A stretch of 64,000 bases of DNA from Streptomyces diastaticus subsp. diastaticus (GTDB lineage: Bacteria; Actinomycetota; Actinomycetes; Streptomycetales; Streptomycetaceae), in contig NZ_BLLN01000003.1 of NCBI RefSeq assembly GCF_011170125.1, forward strand, positions 1,498,501 to 1,562,500. The letters run 5' to 3'. How positions within the stretch are numbered: position 1 is the first letter of the stretch; each line of letters begins with the position of its first letter. The notes below the pieces were generated by a model. It made no database searches and was not told the origin of the DNA. It saw nothing but the letters and a program-made list of their open reading frames with translations. Shown one piece after another: positions 29,061 through 38,250 of the stretch. Position numbers and translations under genes: made by a program.

Positions 29061-29470
29061 GAGCCTGTGCCGCGCCCCCGGCCGGGGACGTTCCCACAGG
29101 CTTGACCTCCCGCCGGCCAGGCGCCACCCCGCGCGGGCGTCCTGAGCCACGGACGCCCGCGCAGGGGGAGAGGGGCGAGGAGGAGACGGCGGCGGACACC
29201 GGCCGACCACGGGGGAGGGAACGCCCGTCGCGACCACGGCCCCGCTTTCGGCGCGCATCTGCGCCGCACCACCCCGCCGTTCATCACGCCCGCACCAGAC
29301 CCTGCCGTCGCCTCCGCGTTCCTCCGAACCCCTCCGCAGCCTTCGCCCTGCTCACCCGCCTTCCTCGCGGCTCCACCGCCCGGACGCCGGGCGAGGCCGC
29401 CGCCCCGTCCCGTCCGGCCCCGTCGCCGCCCTCTGCCCATCCGGCCCCGCAGCCCACCAGGAGCGCAGTC
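29061..29470. other. 410-base intergenic region between SDR and NRPS2
   Basis: No gene is recognised here; the open frames have non-coding-like, Arg/Pro-rich translations. A 12-base palindrome CCCCGGCCGGGG at 29076-29087, just after the SDR stop, may terminate the upstream operon. The length leaves room for a separate NRPS2 promoter, but no convincing -35/-10 pair was found. Confidence 0.5.
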
Positions 29471-32400
29471 ATGTCACCCGAGACGTCCGCCACGGCCCCC
29501 ACCCCGGCACACGCGCCCTCGGCCGACGGCCCGCACACCGACCACCACAGGCTGCGCACCGACCTGGCCGGCCTGTGGGGCGACGTGCTCGGCACCGGGC
29601 CGGTCGACGCAGCAGCCGACCTCACCGCGCTCGGCGGCAACTCCCTGCAGGCCGCCCGGATCGTCGCCCGCATACGCACCCGGCTCGGCCTTCCCGTGAC
29701 CGTGGCCGAACTCTTCGAGCAGGGCACGGTCAGCGCCCTGGCCCGCCTGCTCGCCGGCCGGCCCCGCGACCTCGGCGACGTGCCGCCCGCGGTGACCCCC
29801 GCCCCCGGCGACGGCCCGCTCCTCGCACCGGCCCAGCGCCGCCTGTGGTTCCTCGACCAGCTCAGCCCCGCCGCGGGCGCCGCGTACAACGTGCCCGCCC
29901 TCACCCGGCTGCGCGGCCCGCTCGAGACCACGGCGCTGGACGCGGCCTGGCAGGACGTCGTCGACCGGCACGAACAACTGCGTACCGTCTTCACCTTGTC
30001 CGGCGACGTCCTGCGCGCCGGGACGACCGGCGACCGGGCCGGACTCGACCTCGTCGACCTGACCGGCCACCCCGACCCGTACGGTCACGGAGTGCGCGCG
30101 GCGGACGAGAGGGCAGCCCGGCACATCGACCTCGCCACCGGCCCCCTGGGGCGGCTCACCCTGTACCGGCTCGCCGCCGACGACCACCTCCTGCTGCTGG
30201 TCCTGCCGCACCTGATCTCCGACGGACGCACCCTGGACGTCATCGACCAGGATCTCGCCCACGCGTACCGCCGGCACGCCGGCCGCGCACCGGACCAAGC
30301 ACAGCGCGAACTCACCCTGGCCTACCGCGACTTCGCCCACTGGTCGGCCGCACTGGACCAGGAACGCGCCCTCGGGGCATGGCGCAGCCGCCTCGCCGGC
30401 GCCCCGACCGTCCTCGACCTGCCCGCGGACCACCCCCGGCCGGCGACCCGCTCGCACCGCGGCAGCCGGCTCACCCGCACCACCACGGGCGCCCAGCGCA
30501 CCGCCGCGAGCCACCTCGCCACCGCCACCCGCACCACCCCCTACGCGGTCACGCTCACCGCCTACGCCACGCTGCTCGGCGAACTCACCGGCCGACAGGA
30601 GCTGTTGGTGGCCACGCCCATGGACGGGCGCCCCGATCCGGCCCTGGAGGACGTGGTCGGCTTCTTCGCCACCACCGTGCCGCTGCGCCTGCGCCCGTGC
30701 GGCGACCCCGACCGTCCCGGAGCGCTGCGGCGAGCGGTGCGGGAGACGCACGGCGTGGTGCTCGATGCCGCGCACGACCAGCACATGCCCTTCGAACAAC
30801 TCGCCGCCGAACTCGCCCCCGCGGGCGACCTCTCCCGCACCCCGCTGACCCAGGTGGCCCTCGCCTACCAGGGGCCCCGCCGCCCGCACGCCCGGCTCGA
30901 CGGCCTCGACGCCCGGCCGCTGCCCGTGGACAACGGCACCGCCAAGTTCGACCTCACCCTGGAGATCCACGAGAGCGGCGACGAGTTCGAGATCACCGCC
31001 GAGTACGCCACGGACCTGTTCACCCGGGAGCGGGCGGCACGGATGCTCGACCGCTACCTGGAGATCCTCGCCATGGTGGTGCACGCTCCGGAGGCACGGG
31101 ACGCGGACGTGGACGTGGCCGGTCCCGGCCGGCTTCCGGCCGCACGGCACTCCGCCCCCGCCCCCGCCGGCGCCGACCCGCGCTGCCTGCACGAGACCTT
31201 CGCCGAGACCGCCGCCCGGCACCCGCACTCCGTCGCCGTCACCGACGGCACCCGCAGCCTCACCTACCTCGAACTCGACCGCGCCGCCAACCGCCTCGCC
31301 CACCGCCTGCGCGCCCACGGCGCCACACCGGACGGCCTCGTGGGACTGTGCGCCGAACGGACCGTGGACCTCGTCGTCGGCGTCCTCGCCATCCTCAAGT
31401 CCGGTGCCGGACAGCTCCCGCTCGACCCTCGGCACCCCGCCGCCCGGCTGCGCGACACCCTCGCCGACGCCGAGTGCCGCATCCTGCTCGGCGACACCAC
31501 CTCCTGCGCCCCGCTGCTCGACGGCGAAGCCCCCGCCTTCATCCCCCTGACCACCGACGGCGGCGCCGGACCGGACGACCACGCCCCCGCGCCCCACCCC
31601 GGCGCCGGACCCGACACCACGGCGTACGTCATCTACACCTCCGGCTCCACCGGCCGCCCCAAGGGCGTCGTCGTCACCCACGCCAACGTCACCCGTCTGT
31701 TCACCGCCACCGAGCAGGACTTCGGTTTCGGCGCCGACGACGTGTGGACCCTCTTCCACTCCCTCGCCTTCGACTTCTCCGTCTGGGAGCTGTGGGGTCC
31801 GCTGCTGCACGGTGGCCGGCTCGTCGTCGTGCCGTACCTGACCAGCCGGGACCCCCACGCGTTCCTGGAGCTGCTGCGCACCGAGCGCGTCACCGTCCTC
31901 AACCAGACCCCCACCGCCTTCCGCCAGCTCGCCGCGGCCGCCGAGGACGCCGACCACCCCGACCTCGCCCTGCGCACCGTCGTGTTCGGCGGCGAAGCCC
32001 TCGACCCCGCCACCCTCGCCGGCTGGGTCGGCGGATACGGCCTCCGCAGGCCCCGCCTCGTCAACATGTACGGCATCACCGAGACGACGGTGCACGTCAC
32101 CGTCCGCCCGCTCGCCCTCGCCGACCTCTCCGGCTCGCTCAGCCCCATCGGCCGCCCCCTCTCCGACCTGCGCGTCCATGTCCTGGACGCGGACATGAAC
32201 GAAGTCCCGGACGGCACCGAAGGCGAGATGTACGTGGGCGGCCCCGGCGTCGCGCGCGGCTACCTCAACCGCCCCCAGCTCACCGAAGAGCGCTTCGTGC
32301 CCGACCCGTTCGGCGCTCCGGGTGAGCGCCTGTACCGTTCCGGCGACCTCGCGGTGCGCCGGGCGGACGGCGAACTCGAGTACCGGGGCCGCATCGACCA

Positions 32401-34363
32401 CCAGGTCAAACTGAACGGCTTCCGCATCGAGCTGGGCGAGATCGAACGGGCCCTCCTCGACCAGCCCGGCGTGCGCGCCGCCGCCTGTGTCCTGCGCGAG
32501 GACACTCCCGGCCTGCCCCGCCTGGTCGGCTACGTCGTCCCGGCACCCGGGCACGAGGACCCGCAGCCGGCACAGCTGCGCGAGGCGCTGAGCGTGCGGC
32601 TGCCCGCCCACATGCTCCCGGCCGCCGTCATCCCCCTCGCCGAGCTCCCGCTGACCGGCAACGGCAAGCTCGACCGCGACCGCCTGCCCACCCCCGAGGC
32701 CCACCACGCCACCTCGGCCCGGCCCAGGGCCACCGAGCCCCGTACCCCCGCCGAACACACCCTCGCCGCCGTCTGGCGCCACGTCCTCGACGTGCCCGGG
32801 CCGGGAGTCGACGACAACTTCTTCGCACTCGGCGGCGACTCGCTACGGGCCGTCCGCGTCGCGGCGCTCGCCCGCGAGGCCGGCCTCCCGGTCTCGGTCG
32901 AACAGATCTTCCTCCACCCGAGCGTGGCCGCCCTCGCCGCGGCCGCCGGCACACCGGACGAGACGGCCGCACCCGCCCCGGCCGCCTGCTCGACGACCCT
33001 CGCCGACCTCGACCCGTCCCAGTTGCCCGCCGGCACCATCGACGCCTACCCCACAGCGGCGATGCAGCTCGGCATCCTCTACGAGTGCGAGTTCGCCGAG
33101 GACGAGACCCCGGGCCTCTACCACGACCTGATCAGCCTCCGCCTCGACGGCCCCTTCGACCGCCCCGCCCTCGAACGCGCCCTGGCCACGCTGACCGAAC
33201 GCCACGCCGTCCTGCGCACCGCCTTCCGCCTCGGCACCTTCCGCGAGCCGATGCAACTCGTCGCCGAGACCGCGCGGGTCCCCCTGAGCGTCGAGGAGCA
33301 CGACACCGGGCGGCCGGACGCCAAGACCCACGAGCACCTGCTCCGCACCTGGTGGGAGCGGGAGAAGCAGGATCCCTTCGACACCGAGCAGGCCCCCCTG
33401 GCGCGCTGCCACGTACTGCGCACCGACCCCGACGGCTTCCAGCTCTCCCTCGCCGTGCACCACGCGATCCTCGACGGCTGGAGCCTGGCCCTGCTCACCA
33501 CCGAACTCCTCCTCGCCTACGAGGGCGAACTGCGCCCGGACGCCACCGGGCCCGCCCTGCCGCCCGCGCCCGGTGCCCGCTACCGCGACTTCGTCGCCGC
33601 CGAACAGCGGGCCCAGGCCGATCCGGCCGCCCGCGCCTGGTGGGAGAGACTGCTGCGGCAGGAGGGCGAGCCCGCCGAACTCCCGCTGGACCCGGACGGC
33701 GAGGCCGAGGACGAGTTCGCCTTCCACACGCCGCTGCCCGAGGAGCTGGACACCGCCCTCGACGAAGCGGCGGCCCGCCTCGGCCTGCCGGTCAAGAGCC
33801 TCTTTCTCGCCACCCACGCCCGGGCCCTCGCCGAACTCACGTCCTCGGAGCGCACGGTGACGGCCGTCCAGGTCAACGGGCGCCTGGAAGAACCCGGTGC
33901 GGACCGCGTCCTGGGCCTGCTCCTGAACATGATCCCGCTCCACCTCACCGCGCGCGGCACCTGGGCCGAACTGGCCGGCGCCGCCTTCGACGCCGAACGC
34001 GCACGCCAGCCCCACCGCCGCTACCCGCTCGCCGCCCTGCAACAGCTCACCGGCTGTGGCACCGCTCTCTTCAACGTCGCCTTCAACTACACCGACTTCC
34101 ACACCTTCGACGACCTCGCCGCACTGCGTGCGATCCGCCCCCGCGACTGGTGGTTCTCCGACCGGCACAGCTTCCCGCTCATGGTCGAGATCACCCGGAC
34201 CCCGCACACCGGCCGCCGCGCCCTCGCCGTCACCCTCGGCGCCGACAGCCCGTACGCGGGGACCGGGGCCCGCCTGGGCCGCCTCGTCCTGCAGGCCCTG
34301 CACGCCATGGCCGAGGACCCGTACGCGCCGGTCCCCGCCCCGGACCGGGAGCCCCGGCGATGA
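29471..34363 (+). CDS. nonribosomal peptide synthetase NRPS2, T-C-A-T-C
   Basis: This 1630-residue NRPS has the order T0 (Ser58 in LGGNSL), C1 (PHLISDG at 246-252; the first His is Pro but the catalytic second His is kept), A (about 574-1077), T1 (Ser1124 in LGGDSL) and a terminal C2 (HHAILDG from 1330). The A-domain pocket reads D-F-W-N-V-G-M-V-H, essentially the threonine code. T0 has no A domain of its own, and C2 has no acceptor carrier in cis. The ATG follows AGGAGCG by seven bases. It overlaps the thioesterase gene (ATGA). Confidence 0.93.
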   Translation: MSPETSATAPTPAHAPSADGPHTDHHRLRTDLAGLWGDVLGTGPVDAAADLTALGGNSLQAARIVARIRTRLGLPVTVAELFEQGTVSALARLLAGRPRDLGDVPPAVTPAPGDGPLLAPAQRRLWFLDQLSPAAGAAYNVPALTRLRGPLETTALDAAWQDVVDRHEQLRTVFTLSGDVLRAGTTGDRAGLDLVDLTGHPDPYGHGVRAADERAARHIDLATGPLGRLTLYRLAADDHLLLLVLPHLISDGRTLDVIDQDLAHAYRRHAGRAPDQAQRELTLAYRDFAHWSAALDQERALGAWRSRLAGAPTVLDLPADHPRPATRSHRGSRLTRTTTGAQRTAASHLATATRTTPYAVTLTAYATLLGELTGRQELLVATPMDGRPDPALEDVVGFFATTVPLRLRPCGDPDRPGALRRAVRETHGVVLDAAHDQHMPFEQLAAELAPAGDLSRTPLTQVALAYQGPRRPHARLDGLDARPLPVDNGTAKFDLTLEIHESGDEFEITAEYATDLFTRERAARMLDRYLEILAMVVHAPEARDADVDVAGPGRLPAARHSAPAPAGADPRCLHETFAETAARHPHSVAVTDGTRSLTYLELDRAANRLAHRLRAHGATPDGLVGLCAERTVDLVVGVLAILKSGAGQLPLDPRHPAARLRDTLADAECRILLGDTTSCAPLLDGEAPAFIPLTTDGGAGPDDHAPAPHPGAGPDTTAYVIYTSGSTGRPKGVVVTHANVTRLFTATEQDFGFGADDVWTLFHSLAFDFSVWELWGPLLHGGRLVVVPYLTSRDPHAFLELLRTERVTVLNQTPTAFRQLAAAAEDADHPDLALRTVVFGGEALDPATLAGWVGGYGLRRPRLVNMYGITETTVHVTVRPLALADLSGSLSPIGRPLSDLRVHVLDADMNEVPDGTEGEMYVGGPGVARGYLNRPQLTEERFVPDPFGAPGERLYRSGDLAVRRADGELEYRGRIDHQVKLNGFRIELGEIERALLDQPGVRAAACVLREDTPGLPRLVGYVVPAPGHEDPQPAQLREALSVRLPAHMLPAAVIPLAELPLTGNGKLDRDRLPTPEAHHATSARPRATEPRTPAEHTLAAVWRHVLDVPGPGVDDNFFALGGDSLRAVRVAALAREAGLPVSVEQIFLHPSVAALAAAAGTPDETAAPAPAACSTTLADLDPSQLPAGTIDAYPTAAMQLGILYECEFAEDETPGLYHDLISLRLDGPFDRPALERALATLTERHAVLRTAFRLGTFREPMQLVAETARVPLSVEEHDTGRPDAKTHEHLLRTWWEREKQDPFDTEQAPLARCHVLRTDPDGFQLSLAVHHAILDGWSLALLTTELLLAYEGELRPDATGPALPPAPGARYRDFVAAEQRAQADPAARAWWERLLRQEGEPAELPLDPDGEAEDEFAFHTPLPEELDTALDEAAARLGLPVKSLFLATHARALAELTSSERTVTAVQVNGRLEEPGADRVLGLLLNMIPLHLTARGTWAELAGAAFDAERARQPHRRYPLAALQQLTGCGTALFNVAFNYTDFHTFDDLAALRAIRPRDWWFSDRHSFPLMVEITRTPHTGRRALAVTLGADSPYAGTGARLGRLVLQALHAMAEDPYAPVPAPDREPRR

Positions 34364-35142
34364 ACCGTCGCACGCCGTCCCACGGTCCGGTCCTCCTGAA
34401 CCCGCAGCCTCGTCCCCGGGCCGCGCACCGGCTCGTCGTCTTCCCGCACGCGGGCGGAAGCCCGTCCTTCTACCGCGGCTGGAGCGGGGCGGCCGACCCG
34501 GACATCGAGGTGTCGCTCGTGCAGTACGCGGGGCGGGAGCAGCGCATCGGCGAACCTCCCGTACCGGATGCCCGGGCCGTCGCCGCCGAGGTGAGCGACG
34601 CCCTGCGGGCCACCGTCACCCGGGGCGACAGCCGTCCGCTCGCCCTGTTCGGCCACAGCATGGGCGCGATCATCGCCTACGAGACGGCACTGGCCCTCAC
34701 GGACATCGAGCCGTCCGCCCTGTTCGTCTCCAGCCGCAGGGCCCCCGACACCGTCGCCCCACGGCCCGGCCCGGTCCCCACCCGCACCGACGAGGAAATC
34801 CTCTCCCACCTGCGCGGCCTCGGCAGCACCCCCATGTCCCTCTTCGACAACCGGGCGATCCGCGACCTGTACCTGCCCGTGCTCCGCGCCGACTACCACC
34901 TGGTCGACACCTACGCCCCCGGCCCCGACAGCCACACGCTGCCCCTCCCCGTCACCGCGCTGTGGGGCACCGAAGACCCCACGGCAGACGCACCGCTGAT
35001 GACCCCCTGGCGCGACACCACCACGGACCGCTTCCGCCCCCGCCCCTTCGACGGCGGCCACTTCTACCTCGTGGACCACCGCGACAGCGTCCTGAAGCTG
35101 GTGAGGGAGCAGCTGGGAGCTGATTCCGTGAGAACGGGCTGA
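34360..35142 (+). CDS. type II thioesterase
   Basis: This 260-residue stand-alone alpha/beta hydrolase of the type II thioesterase family has FPHAGGSPSFYRGW, GREQRIGEP, nucleophile motif GHSMGA, LRADYHLVDTY and the C-terminal GGHFYL histidine. Such enzymes clear mis-primed or stalled acyl groups from NRPS/PKS carriers. It is the last gene of the cluster, translationally coupled to NRPS2. Confidence 0.93.
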   Translation: MNRRTPSHGPVLLNPQPRPRAAHRLVVFPHAGGSPSFYRGWSGAADPDIEVSLVQYAGREQRIGEPPVPDARAVAAEVSDALRATVTRGDSRPLALFGHSMGAIIAYETALALTDIEPSALFVSSRRAPDTVAPRPGPVPTRTDEEILSHLRGLGSTPMSLFDNRAIRDLYLPVLRADYHLVDTYAPGPDSHTLPLPVTALWGTEDPTADAPLMTPWRDTTTDRFRPRPFDGGHFYLVDHRDSVLKLVREQLGADSVRTG

Positions 35143-35171
35143 GCCCGGCGTCGTCGGGGTCGGCTCGGGCA

Positions 35172-35192
35172 CGCCCGGACGGCGGCCGGGCG
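35172..35192 (+). terminator. terminator candidate at the end of the cluster
   Basis: CGCCCGG (35172-35178) and CCGGGCG (35186-35192) form a 7-bp GC stem around a 7-base loop, 30 bases after the thioesterase stop, in the gap before the convergent gdt1-like gene. Confidence 0.5.
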
Positions 35193-35294
35193 TCCCGGCG
35201 GCCGAGGCCGCAGCCTCACGGCGGCGTGGCCGCACGGTGTGACGCGCCGGCCCCCCCGCCCGGCCCTCGGCCCGGACGGGGAAAGGCCGCTGTG

Positions 35295-35888
35295 TCAGGC
35301 GGTGAACGCGGTGATCGCCTCCACCGACGACCAGATCGCCAGTCCCGCCATGCAGACTCCGCCGATCCGCTGGACGGTCTTCAGCGGCACTCGCTGGGCG
35401 ATGAACCGGCCCGCCAGCAGCGCCAGCGCCGACACCGACATCAGGGCCGCGGCGGCGCCGATCGCGGTGGAGAGGGTGCCGTTGGTCGCCGCCAGGTTGG
35501 CGGTGGTGATCTGGGTCAGGTCGCCCCACTCGCTGATGAAGACGGCCATGAACGCCGTGGTGTAGACGGGCCAGAATCCGGTGACGGTCTTCGCGGCCCC
35601 CTCCTCGTCCTCGTCGTCGCCCCCGCCGCGCAGCAGCATGAAGGCGCCGAAGGCGAAGAGCACGGCGGAGACCAGCCGCACGATCCAGTCGGGCAGCAGT
35701 CCGATGAGGCTGCCCGCGCCGACCGCGATGGCGACATGGACCAGGAAGGCAGTGGAGGTGCCGAACCAGACGTAGAGGGGGCGCATCCGGGTGCCCATGG
35801 CGAGCGACGCGAACATCGTCTTGTCCGGCAGCTCGGCGAGGAAGATCAGCCCGAAGGCGGTGGCGAGCGCCAGGGGGTCGAGGCTCAT
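35295..35888 (-). CDS. GDT1/TMEM165 family manganese exporter
   Basis: This 197-residue integral membrane protein has about six helices in two repeats, each carrying the family signature: AELPDKTMFASL near residue 18 and SEWGDLTQIT around residue 120. An acidic GGGDDEDEEG loop separates the repeats. Bacterial members (UPF0016, MneA-like) export Mn2+ or act as Ca/Mn-proton exchangers. The manganese riboswitch in its leader strongly supports a manganese function. Confidence 0.9.
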   Translation of the reverse strand: MSLDPLALATAFGLIFLAELPDKTMFASLAMGTRMRPLYVWFGTSTAFLVHVAIAVGAGSLIGLLPDWIVRLVSAVLFAFGAFMLLRGGGDDEDEEGAAKTVTGFWPVYTTAFMAVFISEWGDLTQITTANLAATNGTLSTAIGAAAALMSVSALALLAGRFIAQRVPLKTVQRIGGVCMAGLAIWSSVEAITAFTA

Positions 35889-36023
35889 TCCGGGGCTTTC
35901 TGTACGGGGCCGGGCCCTCGGATCGTCCCCGTGAGGTCCCGCGGGACCAGCGACGGGAGGACCGCTCGGCCCGGCACGACGGACCGCACCCGCTCTGGTG
36001 CGGGCACGGCTTCATGCCTTGGC

Positions 36024-36139
36024 CGAAGGTCTCGTCCACCGCCCGCCTCTCACGGCGCGAGCGGCCCGGCGGCCGGGCTGTCCGCGGTGGCGGACGGCCA
36101 GTATGTCGACCGGCGGTGTTGCGGGACTACTCCCCTTCG
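36024..36139 (-). ncRNA. yybP-ykoY manganese riboswitch
   Basis: On the minus strand the leader begins CGAAGGGGAGTAG (from 36139) and ends GACGAGACCTTCG (to 36024). CGAAGG and CCTTCG close the P1 stem. The conserved internal segment GTCGACATACTGGC (about 36111-36098) matches the CAUACU loop of the family. The element precedes a GDT1-family gene, its classic context. The expression platform may be the hairpin formed by CCGCACC and GGTGCGG (about 35985-36003), which would act before the start codon at 35888. The rest of the 334-base gap holds no gene. Confidence 0.82.
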
Positions 36140-36222
36140 CTGCGACCCACGGTACCCCACCCGCCCCGGTGCCCGGACGGCGGCGTGAGCCCTCCGCCGC
36201 GGTGGGCCTCGCGTGGGCCCGG

Positions 36223-36807
36223 TCAGGCCGGGATGCCCCTGCCGAACAGGGTGTCCATCTTTTCCCGGAACTCGTGGCGGCGCTGCTTGCGGTGGTCGTG
36301 GCGGGCCCGCCGGACGGCCTCCTCGGCGGCTCGCCGTGCCGAGGCGACCTCCTCCTCCACCTGCTCCGCGGGGACGGCCACGACGGTGCCGCCGAGCCGG
36401 TCCGCGAGCGCGTCGGCGGCGGCCGGGGAGTAGCCGGCGGCCTCGGCCATCAGCAGGTTGGTGCCGTCGTCGACGTTCTTGCTGAGCACCGTCAGGGCGT
36501 CGTGGGTGTTCTCGGCGGTCTCCGTGTCGGCGGTCGCCCCGACGAGTGCGCCCAGGCCCCACCCGAAGAGCACACCGACCGGGCCGCCGAGGATGCCGAC
36601 CAGCGCGCCGATGGCGCCGCCGGTCAGAGTGGCGGTGCCCGCGCCCGGCTCGTACTCCTCGGGCACCGACAGGGTGCCGTCCGCTGCGCGCTCGACGATG
36701 GCCGCCCGGGTGACCTCGGGCACCGCCTTGATCTCGGAGAAGGCGCGGTAGGCGGCGCTCGGGTCGGTGAAGGTGAAGAAGAGGACGTTGTCCGAGGGCG
36801 GCGTCAT
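36223..36807 (-). CDS. DUF1269-like glycine-zipper protein
   Basis: This 194-residue protein has an N-terminal small alpha/beta domain (about 1-55), a glycine-rich hydrophobic segment GGAIGALVGILGGPVGVLFG (about 62-90) typical of glycine zippers and membrane insertion, then an acidic helical region and a basic Arg/Lys-rich tail. It matches the DUF1269 type of predicted membrane-associated stress protein. No enzymatic motif is seen. It is a single-gene unit upstream of the riboswitch region. Confidence 0.75.
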   Translation of the reverse strand: MTPPSDNVLFFTFTDPSAAYRAFSEIKAVPEVTRAAIVERAADGTLSVPEEYEPGAGTATLTGGAIGALVGILGGPVGVLFGWGLGALVGATADTETAENTHDALTVLSKNVDDGTNLLMAEAAGYSPAAADALADRLGGTVVAVPAEQVEEEVASARRAAEEAVRRARHDHRKQRRHEFREKMDTLFGRGIPA

Positions 36808-37089
36808 GGAAGGCTCCGATCCGGTGCGACTGCGGGATACGTCCGGCGCCCCCGGCCGCCGGTGGCGCCACGAGGGCCACGAGGGTCACGACCCATCCAA
36901 GCCGGACCGCACGCGGGCCGCACCCCGGGCGCCGCCCGACGGGTGGCCCCGGTCACGCCGGAGGGGGCAGCCGCGTCCGGCGCGGGCGAGGGCCCCGCCT
37001 CGGGGGAGCACGGGGAGGACATCGGCGTCTCCTGTCGGCCCGGCCGTGGCGGGCAGCGTCCCCGTGCGGGCGCCGGGGAGGCGGCCCGC

Positions 37090-38082
37090 TCAGGTTCCGG
37101 TGCCTCGGTGGCCGCCGTGCCCGGGGACCGGTGGCGGCTCGTCCAGGAAGCCGGCCTCCGGCACGAAGAACTGGGAGCCGGTGACGGCGGTGGAGAAGTC
37201 GAGGATGCGGTCGTGCCGGGCCCCGTCGGTGCCGAGGAACATGTTCCGCAACATCTGCTCGGTGACCGAGATGTCGGCCGCGTAGCCGATGAAGTAGGTG
37301 CCGAACGCGTTCTCGCCGAGGGTGCCGAACGGCATGTTCAGCCGCCGGATCTGCCGTTCGGTCCCGTCCGGGTCCGTGACGGTGTTGACCGCGACGTGCG
37401 AGTCGGCCGGCTTCACCTCGTCGGCCAGCTCGACGTCCTCCAGTTTGGTGCGGCCGATGACCCGCTCCTGCTCCTCGACGGGCAGCGCGTTCCAGGCGGT
37501 CAGGTCGTGCAGGTACTTCTGCACGACGACATGGCTGCCGCCCTGGAAGTCCGGGTCCTCGTCGCCGACGACCACCGCCGTGAGCGCGGCGTTGCCCTCG
37601 GGGTTCTCGGTGCCGTCCACGAACCCCAGGAGGTCGCGCTCGTCGAAGTACTTGAAGCCGTGCACCTCGTCGACGACCTCGACCGCGCCCCGCAGCCGGT
37701 CCATCAGCCGGGCCGCCAGTTCGAAGCAGAGGTCGGCCCGGTGGGCGCGGATGTGGAACAGCAGGTCACCGGGGGTGGACGGCGCGGTGTGGCGTGGCCC
37801 GCGCAGCTCCTCGAAGGGGTGGAGTCCGGCCGGGCGCGGCCCGGTGAACAGGCGGTCCCACGCGTCGGAACCGATGCCCGCCACGCAGGTCAGACCGGCG
37901 TCGGGCACCCGGAAGCCCACGGAGCGGCGCAGCGCCGACGCGTCCTGAAGGAGGTCGTGCACCGTCTGCTCGCCGCCCGGGCCGATGGTCAGCACCAGGA
38001 AGAGGGCGCTCTCGGTGATCGGGGTCAGCACCGCCTGAGGCTCGGGCGGCGGGCTGGAGTAAGGGGACGGTGCGCTGCTCAT
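37090..38082 (-). CDS. dye-decolorizing (DyP-type) peroxidase
   Basis: This 330-residue heme peroxidase carries the DyP signature GFVDGTENP (about residue 153) with the distal catalytic Asp, plus the distal Arg/Phe region FFVPEAGFLDEPP and heme-pocket segments QKYLHDL and DSHVAVNT. There is no Tat signal, so it is cytoplasmic or an encapsulin cargo; no encapsulin gene is adjacent, which speaks against the latter. Its size and motifs fit class B (DypB). The 282-base gap upstream of DUF1269 (36808-37089) shows nothing recognisable. Confidence 0.9.
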   Translation of the reverse strand: MSSAPSPYSSPPPEPQAVLTPITESALFLVLTIGPGGEQTVHDLLQDASALRRSVGFRVPDAGLTCVAGIGSDAWDRLFTGPRPAGLHPFEELRGPRHTAPSTPGDLLFHIRAHRADLCFELAARLMDRLRGAVEVVDEVHGFKYFDERDLLGFVDGTENPEGNAALTAVVVGDEDPDFQGGSHVVVQKYLHDLTAWNALPVEEQERVIGRTKLEDVELADEVKPADSHVAVNTVTDPDGTERQIRRLNMPFGTLGENAFGTYFIGYAADISVTEQMLRNMFLGTDGARHDRILDFSTAVTGSQFFVPEAGFLDEPPPVPGHGGHRGTGT

Positions 38083-38250
38083 CGAGGCGGCTCCCGGAAC
38101 GGTGGCTGCGGCGTCCGGACGCGCTCCCGCACGGCAGCGGCGGTGGGCGTGCCCGGCCGCTCACCATCCTCGGCGGCGGAATGCCGGGGCGCGGGCCGGG
38201 CGCGGCCGAACGGGGTCCGTGCCGCGCCCTCGGCGGACCGCCCGCGCCGG

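Noticed and set aside
16597..32782. Very long open frames antisense to both NRPS genes (about 1,100 codons each at 16597-19905 and 29474-32782)
   Set aside because: They are shadows of strong G/C third-position bias in the real genes; their translations are Val/Gly/Arg-rich without any family motif.
16843..35142. Detoxin/rimosamide-type cluster
   Set aside because: As I recall, those clusters use a TauD-like dioxygenase and proline-based detoxinine; here there is no TauD gene and NRPS2 carries a clear Thr code. Architecture was not compared directly, so a distant relation remains possible.
16843..35142. Syrbactin (glidobactin-like) proteasome inhibitor cluster
   Set aside because: Thr plus two residues plus malonate is suggestive, but the PKS lacks the KR and DH domains those pathways need for the unsaturated unit.
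16843..35142. Peptidyl epoxyketone cluster
   Set aside because: No acyl-CoA dehydrogenase-like enzyme and no C-methyltransferase domain, both expected for epoxyketone formation.
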